Positions 15,770-24,701 of a stretch of 40,582 nt of DNA are shown one piece after another (the first letter of the stretch is position 1; each line of letters starts with the position of its first letter). This DNA is from a virus, in IMG/VR virus record IMGVR_UViG_3300042375_000813, positions 1 to 40,582 of that record; one strand, 5' to 3'. The notes below the pieces were generated by a model, which saw only the letters and a program-made list of their open reading frames with translations, ran no database searches and was not told the origin of the DNA. A program made the position numbers and the translations under genes.

Positions 15770-18712
15770 ATGGCAGCTCTAAATTTTCCCGCATCACCAT
15801 CAGTCAATCAAGTTTATACTTCTAATGGAAGTAGCTGGTCCTGGACCGGAGATTATTGGCAGACAGTTAACCAAGGTATCCAAGGTGTTCAGGGTGTCCA
15901 AGGTACCCAAGGTCTTCAGGGTGCCGATGCCGCACAGGGTACGCAAGGTACTCAGGGTCGTCAAGGTATCCAAGGCATTCAGGGAACCCAAGGTGCTCAA
16001 GGTACCACGGGTATGGCGTTCATTGTTGCACGTACATACGCAACAGTTGCCGCACTTCTTGCTGATACAACTCCTGCTAATATCATTGCGGGTCAATTTG
16101 CTCTCATCAATACAAATGATGTAGAGGATCCGGACAATTCAAAACTTTATCTGTGGGATGGATCCACATACATTTTCACAAATGACCTTTCGGGTACCGC
16201 TGGTATCCAAGGTACACAAGGAACGCAAGGCGTTCAAGGCACACAGGGAACCCAGGGTACGCAAGGAACGCAAGGAACTCAGGGTACACAAGGTCTTCAA
16301 GGTACGCAAGGCACCCAAGGTGTTCAAGGTATCCAAGGAACACAAGGAACCCAGGGAACGCAAGGTACTCAAGGCATTCAGGGCATCCAAGGAACACAGG
16401 GCACGCAGGGTGCACAAGGTCTTCAAGGTACGCAAGGCACGCAGGGTATCCAAGGTATCCAAGGCACGCAAGGTACACAAGGAGCTCAAGGCACCCAAGG
16501 TGAACAAGGCATTCAAGGCATTCAGGGTACGCAAGGTACTCAAGGCATCCAAGGTATCCAAGGAACTCAGGGCACTCAAGGTATCCAGGGTATTCAAGGC
16601 GTCCAAGGAACACAAGGTATCCAAGGAACTCAGGGCACTCAAGGTGAACAAGGTATCCAAGGCATTCAGGGCATCCAAGGCGTACAAGGAACTCAAGGTA
16701 CGCAAGGTCTTCAAGGTACGCAGGGCATCCAAGGTACTCAAGGAACACAAGGTATTCAAGGTGAACAAGGCATTCAGGGTATCCAAGGTATCCAGGGCAT
16801 CCAGGGTATCCAAGGAACTCAGGGCACTCAAGGTATCCAAGGCATTCAAGGAACTCAAGGTACGCAAGGTCAACAAGGTATCCAAGGTGAACAAGGCATT
16901 CAAGGTATCCAAGGTATTCAAGGAACGCAAGGTACACAGGGTATCCAAGGTATTCAAGGTACAACAGGTCTCGCCTTCACGATTGCAAAGACCTACCTCT
17001 CTGTTGCTGCATTAACTGCAGACACTTCACCAACAAGTATCATTGCGGGTCAATTTGCTCTCATCAATACAAATGATGTAGAAGATCCTGAAAATTCTCG
17101 CTTGTACATCTGGACAGGATCCACATATACATTTGTTGACGATCTTTCTGGTACCGCAGGTATTCAAGGTATCCAAGGAACACAAGGCACACAGGGTATT
17201 CAAGGTGTACAAGGAACTCAGGGAACACAAGGTATCCAAGGAGCGCAAGGCACTCAGGGTACACAAGGTATTCAAGGTATCCAAGGCACGCAAGGTACAC
17301 AAGGCTTGCAAGGCACTCAGGGTACTCAAGGTATCCAAGGCACGCAAGGAACTCAGGGAACACAAGGTACTCAAGGCACCCAAGGTGAACAAGGCATCCA
17401 AGGTATCCAGGGCATCCAGGGTATCCAAGGAACGCAAGGAACTCAGGGCATTCAAGGTATCCAGGGCATCCAGGGTATTCAAGGAACACAAGGTACTCAA
17501 GGTATTCAAGGTGAACAGGGTATCCAAGGAATTCAAGGTATCCAGGGCGTTCAAGGAACTCAGGGTACACAAGGAACTCAGGGCTTGCAAGGTACACAAG
17601 GTACACAAGGCATCCAAGGTGAACAAGGTATTCAAGGAACCCAAGGTACTCAAGGTATCCAGGGCATTCAAGGAACTCAGGGCACTCAAGGTGAACAAGG
17701 TATTCAAGGAACTCAGGGCATTCAAGGCATTCAGGGTATCCAAGGTACGCAAGGTACGCAGGGTCAACAAGGTATCCAGGGTATTCAAGGCATCCAAGGA
17801 ACACAGGGTACTCAAGGTATCCAAGGTCTCAAGGGTACGCGTATCGTTTCTTCTTCGAATCCTCCAGCATCTGCAGAAATTGACGATCTATGGTGGAATG
17901 CAGATCTCGGTATCTTGATGATCTATTACTACGATGGTGATTCATACCAATGGGTTACGACATCATCGGGTATTGTAGGACCGCAAGGTTCACAAGGCAC
18001 TCAGGGCATCCAAGGAACCCAAGGAACCCAAGGTATTCAAGGTATTGCAGGTATTGCTTTCACGATTGCAAAAACCTATCTTTCTGTTGCAGCTCTTGTT
18101 GCTGATACAGCCCCTACTTCAATTGTAGCAGGGCAATTTGCTCTCATCAATACCACAAACGTGGAAGATGCAGACAATTCTAAATTGTATATCTGGGATG
18201 GAACGCAATATATTTTCGTTGACGATCTTTCCGGAGCTGCAGGTATTCAAGGTATTACTGGATCACAAGGCACACAAGGCACACAGGGTATTCAAGGTAT
18301 CCAAGGTATCCAAGGTATTCTAGGTGTTCAAGGTGCTGCTGGATTCGTGGGATCTAATGGAACTCAAGGTACTCAGGGTACACAAGGATTGCAAGGAACA
18401 TCAGGAGCAAATAATCTTCCTGCAAATGCTCAAAGCACAAGTTATGCCCTCGTGATCGGCGATGTTGGTAAATACATCAACATTACTACGGGCGGTGTCA
18501 CGGTTCCTGCAGGAGTCTTCGCTTCGGGTGACGTTGTATCAGTCTTTAATAACTCTACCTCGAATCAAACAATTACTCAAGGTTCAACAGTTACAATGTA
18601 TCTTGCTGGATCTGCTACAACTGGAAATAGAACATTGTCACAGTACGGTCTCACAACTGTACTCTGCGTTGGATCAAATACATTCGTAATCTCTGGTGCT
18701 GGTCTCACATAA
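15770..18712 (+). CDS. Collagen-like tail fibre with the longest Gly-X-Gln stalks (980 aa)
   Basis: The N-terminal cap (1-35: [20 protein letters not shown], then TGDYW) is shared with the fibres at 22253, 24702 and 27773. The order is then: short collagen block (36-80), module A (81-145), a continuous run of 85 Gly-X-Y triplets (146-399), module A (400-464), 75 triplets (from 464 to the GLK at 688), module B (688-737), a short block, module A (761-825), a block containing GFVGSN, and a C-terminal domain of ~100 residues ([20 protein letters not shown] to ISGAGLT) that looks like a beta-sandwich. Gln fills nearly every Y position, X is Thr, Ile, Val, Leu, Ala or Glu, and proline is almost absent. 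There is no S74 chaperone, unlike several paralogues. The long stalk suggests a filament far longer than other fibres here; receptor role is inferred. Confidence 0.85.
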   Translation: MAALNFPASPSVNQVYTSNGSSWSWTGDYWQTVNQGIQGVQGVQGTQGLQGADAAQGTQGTQGRQGIQGIQGTQGAQGTTGMAFIVARTYATVAALLADTTPANIIAGQFALINTNDVEDPDNSKLYLWDGSTYIFTNDLSGTAGIQGTQGTQGVQGTQGTQGTQGTQGTQGTQGLQGTQGTQGVQGIQGTQGTQGTQGTQGIQGIQGTQGTQGAQGLQGTQGTQGIQGIQGTQGTQGAQGTQGEQGIQGIQGTQGTQGIQGIQGTQGTQGIQGIQGVQGTQGIQGTQGTQGEQGIQGIQGIQGVQGTQGTQGLQGTQGIQGTQGTQGIQGEQGIQGIQGIQGIQGIQGTQGTQGIQGIQGTQGTQGQQGIQGEQGIQGIQGIQGTQGTQGIQGIQGTTGLAFTIAKTYLSVAALTADTSPTSIIAGQFALINTNDVEDPENSRLYIWTGSTYTFVDDLSGTAGIQGIQGTQGTQGIQGVQGTQGTQGIQGAQGTQGTQGIQGIQGTQGTQGLQGTQGTQGIQGTQGTQGTQGTQGTQGEQGIQGIQGIQGIQGTQGTQGIQGIQGIQGIQGTQGTQGIQGEQGIQGIQGIQGVQGTQGTQGTQGLQGTQGTQGIQGEQGIQGTQGTQGIQGIQGTQGTQGEQGIQGTQGIQGIQGIQGTQGTQGQQGIQGIQGIQGTQGTQGIQGLKGTRIVSSSNPPASAEIDDLWWNADLGILMIYYYDGDSYQWVTTSSGIVGPQGSQGTQGIQGTQGTQGIQGIAGIAFTIAKTYLSVAALVADTAPTSIVAGQFALINTTNVEDADNSKLYIWDGTQYIFVDDLSGAAGIQGITGSQGTQGTQGIQGIQGIQGILGVQGAAGFVGSNGTQGTQGTQGLQGTSGANNLPANAQSTSYALVIGDVGKYINITTGGVTVPAGVFASGDVVSVFNNSTSNQTITQGSTVTMYLAGSATTGNRTLSQYGLTTVLCVGSNTFVISGAGLT
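16010..16204 (+). repeat. Module A, copy 3 (in 15770-18712)
   Basis: 195 bp. The most divergent copy: [20 protein letters not shown] to NDLSGTAG. Confidence 0.9.
16202..16966 (+). repeat. Unbroken run of 85 Gly-X-Y triplets
   Basis: 765 bp, exactly 85 codon triplets without a register break between two module A copies. Gln is in the Y position in all but the last triplet (GTT). Gly, Gln and Ile codons vary synonymously throughout (GGT/GGC/GGA, CAA/CAG, ATT/ATC), so the array is not one recent slippage product. Confidence 0.9.
16967..17161 (+). repeat. Module A, copy 4 (in 15770-18712)
   Basis: 195 bp, [20 protein letters not shown] to DDLSGTAG, with [10 protein letters not shown] in the centre. 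Confidence 0.9.
17159..17833 (+). repeat. Unbroken run of 75 Gly-X-Y triplets
   Basis: 675 bp between module A copy 4 and module B. All triplets are in register, and the array ends with the single lysine-containing triplet GLK. Confidence 0.9.
17831..17980 (+). repeat. Module B, copy 2 (in 15770-18712)
   Basis: 150 bp, [20 protein letters not shown] then [21 protein letters not shown]. Confidence 0.9.
18050..18244 (+). repeat. Module A, copy 5 (in 15770-18712)
   Basis: 195 bp, [20 protein letters not shown] to DDLSGAAG. Third copy in this one gene. Confidence 0.9.
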
Positions 18713-18726
18713 TTCTAATATAACAT

Positions 18727-21700
18727 ATGTCACGCGGATCCAATCACGTCTTAGCAAGAACAAGTATTCCCGTAACAGAGGTTAGCTTTACCCCCGTAAC
18801 ATATACGGGAGGTACGCTGACGGCTGGAGTTGCAAGTGTGACTCCATCCAATGCTACGCACTCTACGCCAACATCTACGCAGGTAAATGCTGGTACGCAT
18901 AGTACTTCAATTACTGGTACTGGAGCCTTTAATAAAACTGTTTCTGCAAATTGGACCATCAATCCAGCATCACTGGTTTCAGTTGGTTTTGCTGCGCAGA
19001 CCTATACAGGAAGTGCACTTACCCCAGTCGTTAATTCAGTAAATCCTGCTGCTGCAACGTATTCAACATCTGCAATTGCAAAAACAAATGCTGGTACATA
19101 TACGGATAGTGGTATCACAGGAACAACAAATTATACCGGGACAGTCACAGGCTCATTCGTCGTAAATCGTGCATCAATGGTTTCAGTTGGTTTTGCTGCG
19201 CAAACCTATACCGGAAGTCCATTGACTCCTGCAGTGAATGCCGTGAATCCAGCTGCTGCAACTTACACAACAAGTGCAGTTCCAAAAACAAATGCTGGAA
19301 CTTATTCGGACAGTTCAGTGACTGGAACCACGAATTATCAAGGTACAGTCAATGGTAGTTTTGTGGTGAATCCAGCATCAATGGTTTCAGTTGGGTTTGC
19401 AGCGCAGACCTATACTGGAAGTGCATTGACTCCTGTGGTGAATTCTGTAAGCCCAGCAGCCGCGACGTATACTACATCAGCAGTCGCAAAAACAAATGCT
19501 GGTACATATACAGATAGTGGTATTACGGGAACAACCAATTATACTGGCACAGTGACGGGCTCATTCGTCGTAAATCGTGCTTCGATGGTATCCGTAGGGT
19601 TTGCAGCGCAGACCTATACCGGAAGTTCACTCACTCCTGTTGTCAATGCGGTAAATCCTGCTGCAGCAACGTATACTACATCAGCTGTTGCAAAAACAAA
19701 TGCTGGTACATATACAGACAGTTCCGTCACGGGAACAACAAATTATCAAGGTACAGTCACAGGCTCATTCGTCGTAAATCGTGCATCAATGGTAGGATTT
19801 ACCATCGGTGCTCAAACATATACCGGTTCACCATTGACTCCTGCAGTTGCAAGCGTGAATCCTGCTGCAGCAACGTATTCAACAAGTTTTACAAATCAGA
19901 CGAACGCTGGAACTTATTCAAATTCCATTACTGGAACAACGAACTATCAAGGCACAGTCAATGCTAATTTTGTAGTAAATCCAGCAACAGTGACCGCAAT
20001 CACGTGGAACACCGTAACATACAACGGTGTTTCACAGACTCCATCAACCGCGTCACGTACGCCAGCGGCTGCAACGGGTAATGTTGGAACAGCGCAGACA
20101 AATGCTGGTTCATACACAACAACATTTACTGGAACTGGAAATTATACCGGTAGTCCAACTGCTACATGGACAATTAATCCAGCATCGGTTACATTCTCTT
20201 ATTCGAGCACATCCAAGACGTATAATGGTGCAGCGCAGTCGCCAACAGTGACTCCTTCAAACGGATCCGCGACGTATAGCAATGGCGGAACAACTTCTGC
20301 TACATCTCCTGGATCATATACAATTACATCAACAGCATCAGGAAATTATACCGGTTCTGGATCCTCTGCCTGGACTATTGCGAAAGCAAATCAAGCCTCA
20401 GTCACAGTTTCCGCTGCATCGTCGATGACGTATGGAACCGGTTCTACCTGGTACGGTGGCGGTGGAACTGGTACGGGTCAAATGTATTGGAATGTGCCAG
20501 GTTATATTGGAGACAATGCAGCAACATCTGCAACATTGTCCACTCAATTGAGTGCCAACGCATATTACACGATGCGTTTCTATAAGGCTGGCGATGCAAA
20601 TTATAACCAATCAAATAACGCGGATCAATCTTTCTACGTAAATCCAGCCTCAGTCACATTCTCTTATACAAATACATCATTTAGCTATAATGGTGCAGCG
20701 CAGGGTCCAACAGTGACTCCTTCAAATGGATCAGCCACATACAGTAATGGCGGAACAACTTCTGCCACGAACGCTGGTTCATACACGATCACGTCTTCTG
20801 CAAATGGTAATTATAGCGGTTCTGGATCCTCTTCCTGGAGTATTGCAAAAATAGGTCAGGGCACAGTGTCAATTTCTGGAGCAACAACTGGTACTGTTGG
20901 TAATTCTTATAGCTACACCGCATCTGGTGGTAGTGGCGGTGGTGCTTATGTTTTCGGTAGTTCCGGATCTGGTAGCACAAATCCTAATAGCGTTTACTTT
21001 GGTTCAACTGGTACATTCTACGTTAACGTATATAAAGCTGCAGATACAAATTATAACCAGTCAAATACTGCGACAGCAACAATTGTAATTTCTCCTCCAC
21101 CTCCGCTTGAAGTCACTCTTACCTATAATGGTGGTGGTCAAAACTATACCGTACCTTCCGGTAAAACCTCAGTGACAGTTTACGCATACGGTGCTGGCGG
21201 TGGCGCTGGTATCGGAGTGCCGGGTGGCTATGGCGGTCTAGCTCGCGCAACCTACTCAGTTTCTGGTGGCCAAAACATTTATGCTGAAATCGGCCAGGGC
21301 GGATCTTATTCATACCAAGCGTATGGCGGCGGTGGCGCACCTCACGGCATCGGTGGCGGTGGTGGTGGTCTCACGTATGTCTCGATGCCAGATGGCAGTT
21401 GGCTCAGAGCCGGAGCGGGTGGCGGCTCGGGTAACTCTGGTAATACCGACGGTTATGGCGGCGATGCTGGATATAACGGCGCAGGCGGCGGAGGCGTAGG
21501 TGGATACGCTGAAGGCGGTGGCGGTGGCGGTCATACCGGCGGTGGCGGTGGCGGTGGCTATTCGAATGATGGCGGCAGCGGCGGCAGCGGTGGAAATAAT
21601 TATGGTGGATCTGCAGGATCCGGTGACTATAGCGCAGGATCTGGCGGCAGCGGCTATGGCGGCGGCGGCGGTGGCGCTGGTCATAATGCCACATATCCAT

Positions 21701-21840
21701 TCGGCGCAGGCGGCGGTGGCGGTGGATCATGCTACGTCTCTGGCGGAAGTAATGTTCACGAGGGTGGCGGCGGCGGTGCACCGGGCGAGCCAAACTTTAA
21801 TGCTGGTGCAAACGGTTCAGTCTTATTAGTATTCACGTAA
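18727..21840 (+). CDS. MBG/YDG-type Ig-like repeat protein with glycine-rich tail (1037 aa)
   Basis: A giant adhesin-like protein. Residues about 18-80 form a first MBG-type repeat (VTYTGGTLTAGV, NAGTHSTSITGT). Five repeats of about 68 residues follow (81-419), each with VGFAAQTYTGS..LTP, then NPAAATY, then TNAGTY, GTTNY.GTV and FVVNPAS/RAS. Then come a related repeat (ITWNTVTYNGVSQTP) and two longer pairs (TFSY...YNGAAQ.PTVTPSNG, and YNQSN units) up to about residue 790. MBG and YDG domains are Ig-like repeats of large bacterial surface adhesins. Residues about 795-1037 are glycine-rich (YAYGAGGGAGIGVPGGYGG, then many GGGGG runs), similar in style to 14303-15247. No signal peptide is seen, which fits a virion rather than a secreted protein. 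The stop is 4 bases before the next ATG. Probably a long fibre with a polyglycine tip. Confidence 0.7.
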   Translation: MSRGSNHVLARTSIPVTEVSFTPVTYTGGTLTAGVASVTPSNATHSTPTSTQVNAGTHSTSITGTGAFNKTVSANWTINPASLVSVGFAAQTYTGSALTPVVNSVNPAAATYSTSAIAKTNAGTYTDSGITGTTNYTGTVTGSFVVNRASMVSVGFAAQTYTGSPLTPAVNAVNPAAATYTTSAVPKTNAGTYSDSSVTGTTNYQGTVNGSFVVNPASMVSVGFAAQTYTGSALTPVVNSVSPAAATYTTSAVAKTNAGTYTDSGITGTTNYTGTVTGSFVVNRASMVSVGFAAQTYTGSSLTPVVNAVNPAAATYTTSAVAKTNAGTYTDSSVTGTTNYQGTVTGSFVVNRASMVGFTIGAQTYTGSPLTPAVASVNPAAATYSTSFTNQTNAGTYSNSITGTTNYQGTVNANFVVNPATVTAITWNTVTYNGVSQTPSTASRTPAAATGNVGTAQTNAGSYTTTFTGTGNYTGSPTATWTINPASVTFSYSSTSKTYNGAAQSPTVTPSNGSATYSNGGTTSATSPGSYTITSTASGNYTGSGSSAWTIAKANQASVTVSAASSMTYGTGSTWYGGGGTGTGQMYWNVPGYIGDNAATSATLSTQLSANAYYTMRFYKAGDANYNQSNNADQSFYVNPASVTFSYTNTSFSYNGAAQGPTVTPSNGSATYSNGGTTSATNAGSYTITSSANGNYSGSGSSSWSIAKIGQGTVSISGATTGTVGNSYSYTASGGSGGGAYVFGSSGSGSTNPNSVYFGSTGTFYVNVYKAADTNYNQSNTATATIVISPPPPLEVTLTYNGGGQNYTVPSGKTSVTVYAYGAGGGAGIGVPGGYGGLARATYSVSGGQNIYAEIGQGGSYSYQAYGGGGAPHGIGGGGGGLTYVSMPDGSWLRAGAGGGSGNSGNTDGYGGDAGYNGAGGGGVGGYAEGGGGGGHTGGGGGGGYSNDGGSGGSGGNNYGGSAGSGDYSAGSGGSGYGGGGGGAGHNATYPFGAGGGGGGSCYVSGGSNVHEGGGGGAPGEPNFNAGANGSVLLVFT
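18967..19983 (+). repeat. 204-bp tandem repeats encoding MBG-type domains
   Basis: Repeat boundaries (GCATCA or GCTTCG, the Ala-Ser before MVSVGF) fall at 18967, 19171, 19375, 19579 and 19783, exactly 204 bp apart each time. The fifth unit is 201 bp. Adjacent units differ mostly at synonymous positions. Some non-adjacent units are more alike (TGTVTGSFVVNRAS in units 1 and 3), which suggests shuffling or conversion among units. Confidence 0.9.
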
Positions 21841-21844
21841 AATT

Positions 21845-22147
21845 ATGAAAGTACAACTACCAACAAACTCACATAATCTTAGCAATACTCTATTCATTGA
21901 AGTAATAGAGATTGCAGAGGTTGACATTCTAACTACAGGATTTAAAGCGGGCCATTGCAAATGGCGCATTGTAGATTCTGCCGATACTGTTATTATTCCT
22001 CCAGGGCAGCCGTATATCCGTACTCAGCTTCCCGTGATGATCTCTAAATTATGGGATAAAACTGATGAGCATTTCGTTGAGCTGCTCATCGAGTATCTGA
22101 CTCCCATGGCATTACGCCTTCCAGTAGGTTATACCGCTCCGGTATAA
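21845..22147 (+). CDS. Hypothetical protein (100 aa)
   Basis: 100 residues, not recognised. It has mixed alpha/beta character: SNTLFIEVIEIAEVDILTTG, then CKWRIVDSADTVIIPPGQPY, and LPVMISKLWDKTDEHFVELL towards the end. There is no signal peptide or membrane helix. It starts 4 bases after the MBG/glycine-rich gene and precedes a strong hairpin, so it is the last gene of that unit. Its position after a glycine-rich adhesin mirrors the 123-aa protein after the first glycine-rich gene (15255). That suggests a small accessory or capping partner for such tips, but the two small proteins do not look alike in sequence. Confidence 0.55.
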   Translation: MKVQLPTNSHNLSNTLFIEVIEIAEVDILTTGFKAGHCKWRIVDSADTVIIPPGQPYIRTQLPVMISKLWDKTDEHFVELLIEYLTPMALRLPVGYTAPV

Positions 22148-22160
22148 TTTAGTTTAAAAC

Positions 22161-22191
22161 TTCTGCTAAACATATTGAGTGTTTAGCAGAA
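22161..22191 (+). terminator. Strong 11-bp hairpin in intergenic region
   Basis: Perfect inverted repeat TTCTGCTAAAC (22161-22171) and GTTTAGCAGAA (22181-22191) with a 9-base loop, 14 bases after the stop of the 100-aa gene. No T-run follows, so it is not a classical intrinsic terminator; a transcript-end stabiliser or processing site is equally possible. Confidence 0.55.
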
Positions 22192-22235
22192 TTCAGTCTG
22201 TGTGAAATAACTTACTAATTTGCAAATTTTTAAGT

Positions 22236-22243
22236 TATAAATA
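22236..22243 (+). promoter_or_regulatory. T4-type late promoter (TATAAATA)
   Basis: An exact octamer followed by G, ending 9 bases before the ATG at 22253, which predicts a nearly leaderless mRNA. The 22148-22252 gap otherwise holds only the hairpin at 22161. Confidence 0.8.
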
Positions 22244-22252
22244 GAATACATC

Positions 22253-24658
22253 ATGGCACTTTCATTTCCGAATTCACCTTCACTCAACGACGTTTATACC
22301 TATGGCGGTAAAAGCTGGCAGTGGAATGGTAATTATTGGATCTCGATTAATTATGGCCAACAAGGAGTCTCTGGTGCTCAAGGAGCTCAAGGACTTCAGG
22401 GTACTCAAGGACTTCAAGGCGCCACGGGTCTTGCTTTCACAATTGCAAAGACGTACGCTTCGGTTGCTGCATTAACTGCAGACACTTCACCCGCATCTAT
22501 TATTCCAGGACAGTTTGCTCTCATCAATACAGCAAATGTAGAAGATGCAGAGAATTCTAAACTGTATATCTGGGATGGATCGAGTTATATCTTTGTTGAC
22601 GATCTATCCGGTGCGGCAGGTATTCAAGGCGTAACCGGATCACAGGGCGTCACGGGAATTCAAGGAGCTCTCGGAACGCAAGGCGCTCAGGGTACTCAGG
22701 GACTCCAGGGTATTCAAGGAATTCAAGGTGCCACAGGTTCTCAGGGAACTCTTGGTGCACAAGGTTCTCAGGGACTTCAAGGTATTCAAGGTACTGAAGG
22801 ATCGCAAGGAATTCAAGGCGTTCAAGGACTTCATGGAACATCCGGTACTCAGGGTACTCAAGGAGCGCAAGGTCTTCAAGGTATTATTGGATCGCAGGGT
22901 GCGCAGGGTACTGCTGGATTTGTAGGATCAAACGGTGCACAGGGATCCCAAGGTGTTCAAGGTGCACAAGGTGGCCAAGGTGTTCAAGGTACGCAGGGTA
23001 TTCAAGGACTTCAAGGTACTGAAGGATCGCAGGGTGTGCAAGGACTTCAAGGACTTCAAGGTACTGCAGGATTTGTAGGATCAAACGGTGCACAGGGTAT
23101 TCAAGGTATCCAAGGTGTGACTGGTTCACAGGGAAGTAATGGATCGACTGGTAATACAGGTTCTACTGGAGCTCAAGGAATTCAAGGACTACAGGGTATC
23201 CAAGGTACGCAAGGTATTCAAGGCTTAAAGGGAACAAAGATTTCACATTCAGAAAATCCTCCTTCAAGTCCAAATGTAAATGATCTTTGGTGGAATTCTT
23301 CCGACGCGGTGTTAATGATTTATTACGACGACGGAGATAGTACTCAGTGGGTAAGTGCAAATTCTGGAATGGTTGGACCTCAGGGCACGAATGGATCTCA
23401 AGGCACAACTGGCCTTGGCGTTGCCACAACAGGACCACTGTATGGACGTTTGCGCAAAGCAATTTCAGGCACAATCACTTCAAGTTCGGATGTGAATTGG
23501 ACGAGTCCCGACGAGTTTAACGTAAAAGATTATGGCGCAGTTGGAGACGACTCCACTGATGACAGTAGCGCCTTTGCTGCTGCTCTGGCCGCTGCGTGTG
23601 CAGCGGGGCGTGGAGTCACTTTAAAAATTCCACATGGAAGCTACAAAATTTTAGATACTTTAACTGGTACGTTTGGAGTAAATAACCAAATGTATGGTCT
23701 CACAATTGCGGGAGACGGAATCGGAACAAGCATCATAAAACAATACGGAACGAATAAGGGTGTTTTTAACATTACAAATTCTGCGGTTGCAGGATGTTTA
23801 ACAGTTAGAAATCTTTCGTGCTGGAATCAACCAGGCGTAATGAGCACTCAGGCGTGTATTAAATATGAGGTAACACAAATTGCAAATGATGACGCTCATG
23901 CTAATTTGCGTGTGGATAATTTGCAAATTGCTTCTCCTTTCGGAGCAGGAACTTGGGCCATTGGATTAGATCTATATCGAGTTCATTGTGGTAATATATC
24001 CAATTATCAATATTGCGGAGACAATGCTGGAGGCGGAACTGGTATTGTGTTTCAGAAATCTGGAGTAGCAGCTACTGCAGGATCCAACAAGTCCATGGCC
24101 TGCGTGATTCAAGCATCTCAGATGAATCTTTGCGGTACAGGAGTTATGATCAAAGATTCAATGGAGACTTGTTTAATTGATAAGTGTTTAATGGTTGGTG
24201 TGGTGTACGGTGTGCAAGCGGATTACTGTATTCATCTTGGAGTGTCGAACTCCCACATTAATGCATCAACAAATGCTATTTTATCTACAGGAGTTGGAGC
24301 AGGCGGAGCAGTGGACCAGGGCCTCATAACAAATAATTCTCTGTATGCAGATAGTGCAAATGTAGAATCAGTAAAGGGCCCGTTTGTTAGATCTGTGATC
24401 TCTGGTAATCAATTTCTTTCTACAGCTCAAAGTTCCGGAACAGTAGGAGTTCGTTTGACTACTGGAAGTACTGGAAACAATATTAGTGGAAATACCTTTG
24501 CGTGGCACGTGCTTAGTTACGTTATTGCTGATTCGGGCTCGACATACAATATGGTCACTGGAAATATGGCATCAAGAAATAATGCTGCTGCGACAACGCC
24601 GTTTAATAACCAGGGTGGCGGAACGAACAGCTTCACGAACAATATTTACCAACCCTAA
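22253..24658 (+). CDS. Collagen-like tail fibre/spike with pectate-lyase-like beta-helix tip (801 aa)
   Basis: Shared N-terminal cap (LSFPNSPSLNDVYTYGGKSW, then WNGNYW; 1-35), a short stalk, module A (59-123), and a collagen-like stalk (124-325). The stalk contains two GFVGSN signatures and GTEGSQG insertions. Module B (326-375) follows. From residue 420 the sequence is that of a right-handed parallel beta-helix of the Pectate_lyase_3/tailspike type: FNVKDYGAVGDDSTDDSSAF at the start, LKIPHGSYKI, GLTIAGDGIGTSIIKQYG, then coils with NNQ/NN-rich turns to the C-terminus (ISGNTFAWHV, TGNMASRNN). Such heads bind or cut capsular or other polysaccharide; many are depolymerases. No active-site residues can be fixed here. 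There is no S74 domain. A late promoter octamer ends 9 bases before the ATG. Confidence 0.85.
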   Translation: MALSFPNSPSLNDVYTYGGKSWQWNGNYWISINYGQQGVSGAQGAQGLQGTQGLQGATGLAFTIAKTYASVAALTADTSPASIIPGQFALINTANVEDAENSKLYIWDGSSYIFVDDLSGAAGIQGVTGSQGVTGIQGALGTQGAQGTQGLQGIQGIQGATGSQGTLGAQGSQGLQGIQGTEGSQGIQGVQGLHGTSGTQGTQGAQGLQGIIGSQGAQGTAGFVGSNGAQGSQGVQGAQGGQGVQGTQGIQGLQGTEGSQGVQGLQGLQGTAGFVGSNGAQGIQGIQGVTGSQGSNGSTGNTGSTGAQGIQGLQGIQGTQGIQGLKGTKISHSENPPSSPNVNDLWWNSSDAVLMIYYDDGDSTQWVSANSGMVGPQGTNGSQGTTGLGVATTGPLYGRLRKAISGTITSSSDVNWTSPDEFNVKDYGAVGDDSTDDSSAFAAALAAACAAGRGVTLKIPHGSYKILDTLTGTFGVNNQMYGLTIAGDGIGTSIIKQYGTNKGVFNITNSAVAGCLTVRNLSCWNQPGVMSTQACIKYEVTQIANDDAHANLRVDNLQIASPFGAGTWAIGLDLYRVHCGNISNYQYCGDNAGGGTGIVFQKSGVAATAGSNKSMACVIQASQMNLCGTGVMIKDSMETCLIDKCLMVGVVYGVQADYCIHLGVSNSHINASTNAILSTGVGAGGAVDQGLITNNSLYADSANVESVKGPFVRSVISGNQFLSTAQSSGTVGVRLTTGSTGNNISGNTFAWHVLSYVIADSGSTYNMVTGNMASRNNAAATTPFNNQGGGTNSFTNNIYQP
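22427..22621 (+). repeat. Module A, copy 6 (in 22253-24658)
   Basis: 195 bp, [20 protein letters not shown] to DDLSGAAG. Confidence 0.9.
23228..23377 (+). repeat. Module B, copy 3 (in 22253-24658)
   Basis: 150 bp, KGTKISHSENPPSSPNVNDL then [21 protein letters not shown]. Joins the stalk to the beta-helix tip through a short linker. Confidence 0.9.
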
Positions 24659-24687
24659 TCCTTGAGTTTAGACGATTGTAAAAAAAC

Positions 24688-24695
24688 AATAAATA
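24688..24695 (+). promoter_or_regulatory. Late-promoter-like octamer (AATAAATA)
   Basis: One mismatch from the late octamer, followed by C, ending 6 bases before the ATG at 24702. Transcription would start at or next to the start codon. Confidence 0.6.
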
Positions 24696-24701
24696 CTTAA
24701 A

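Noticed and set aside
16139-17918. Long open frames antisense to, and +1 shifted within, the Gly-X-Gln stalks (200-285 codons).
   Set aside because: They arise because GGN-NNN-CAR repeats lack stop codons in other frames. They have low-complexity leucine/threonine or lysine/valine composition, no independent start context, and their ends track the stalk limits.
18967-19983. CRISPR-like regular spacing.
   Set aside because: The 204-bp period is entirely coding and similar across the whole unit, with no short conserved repeat separated by unique spacers.
21109-21840. GC jump as a sign of horizontal transfer or an insertion.
   Set aside because: The rise is explained by GGN codons of the polyglycine tract; flanking codon use in the same gene is unremarkable.
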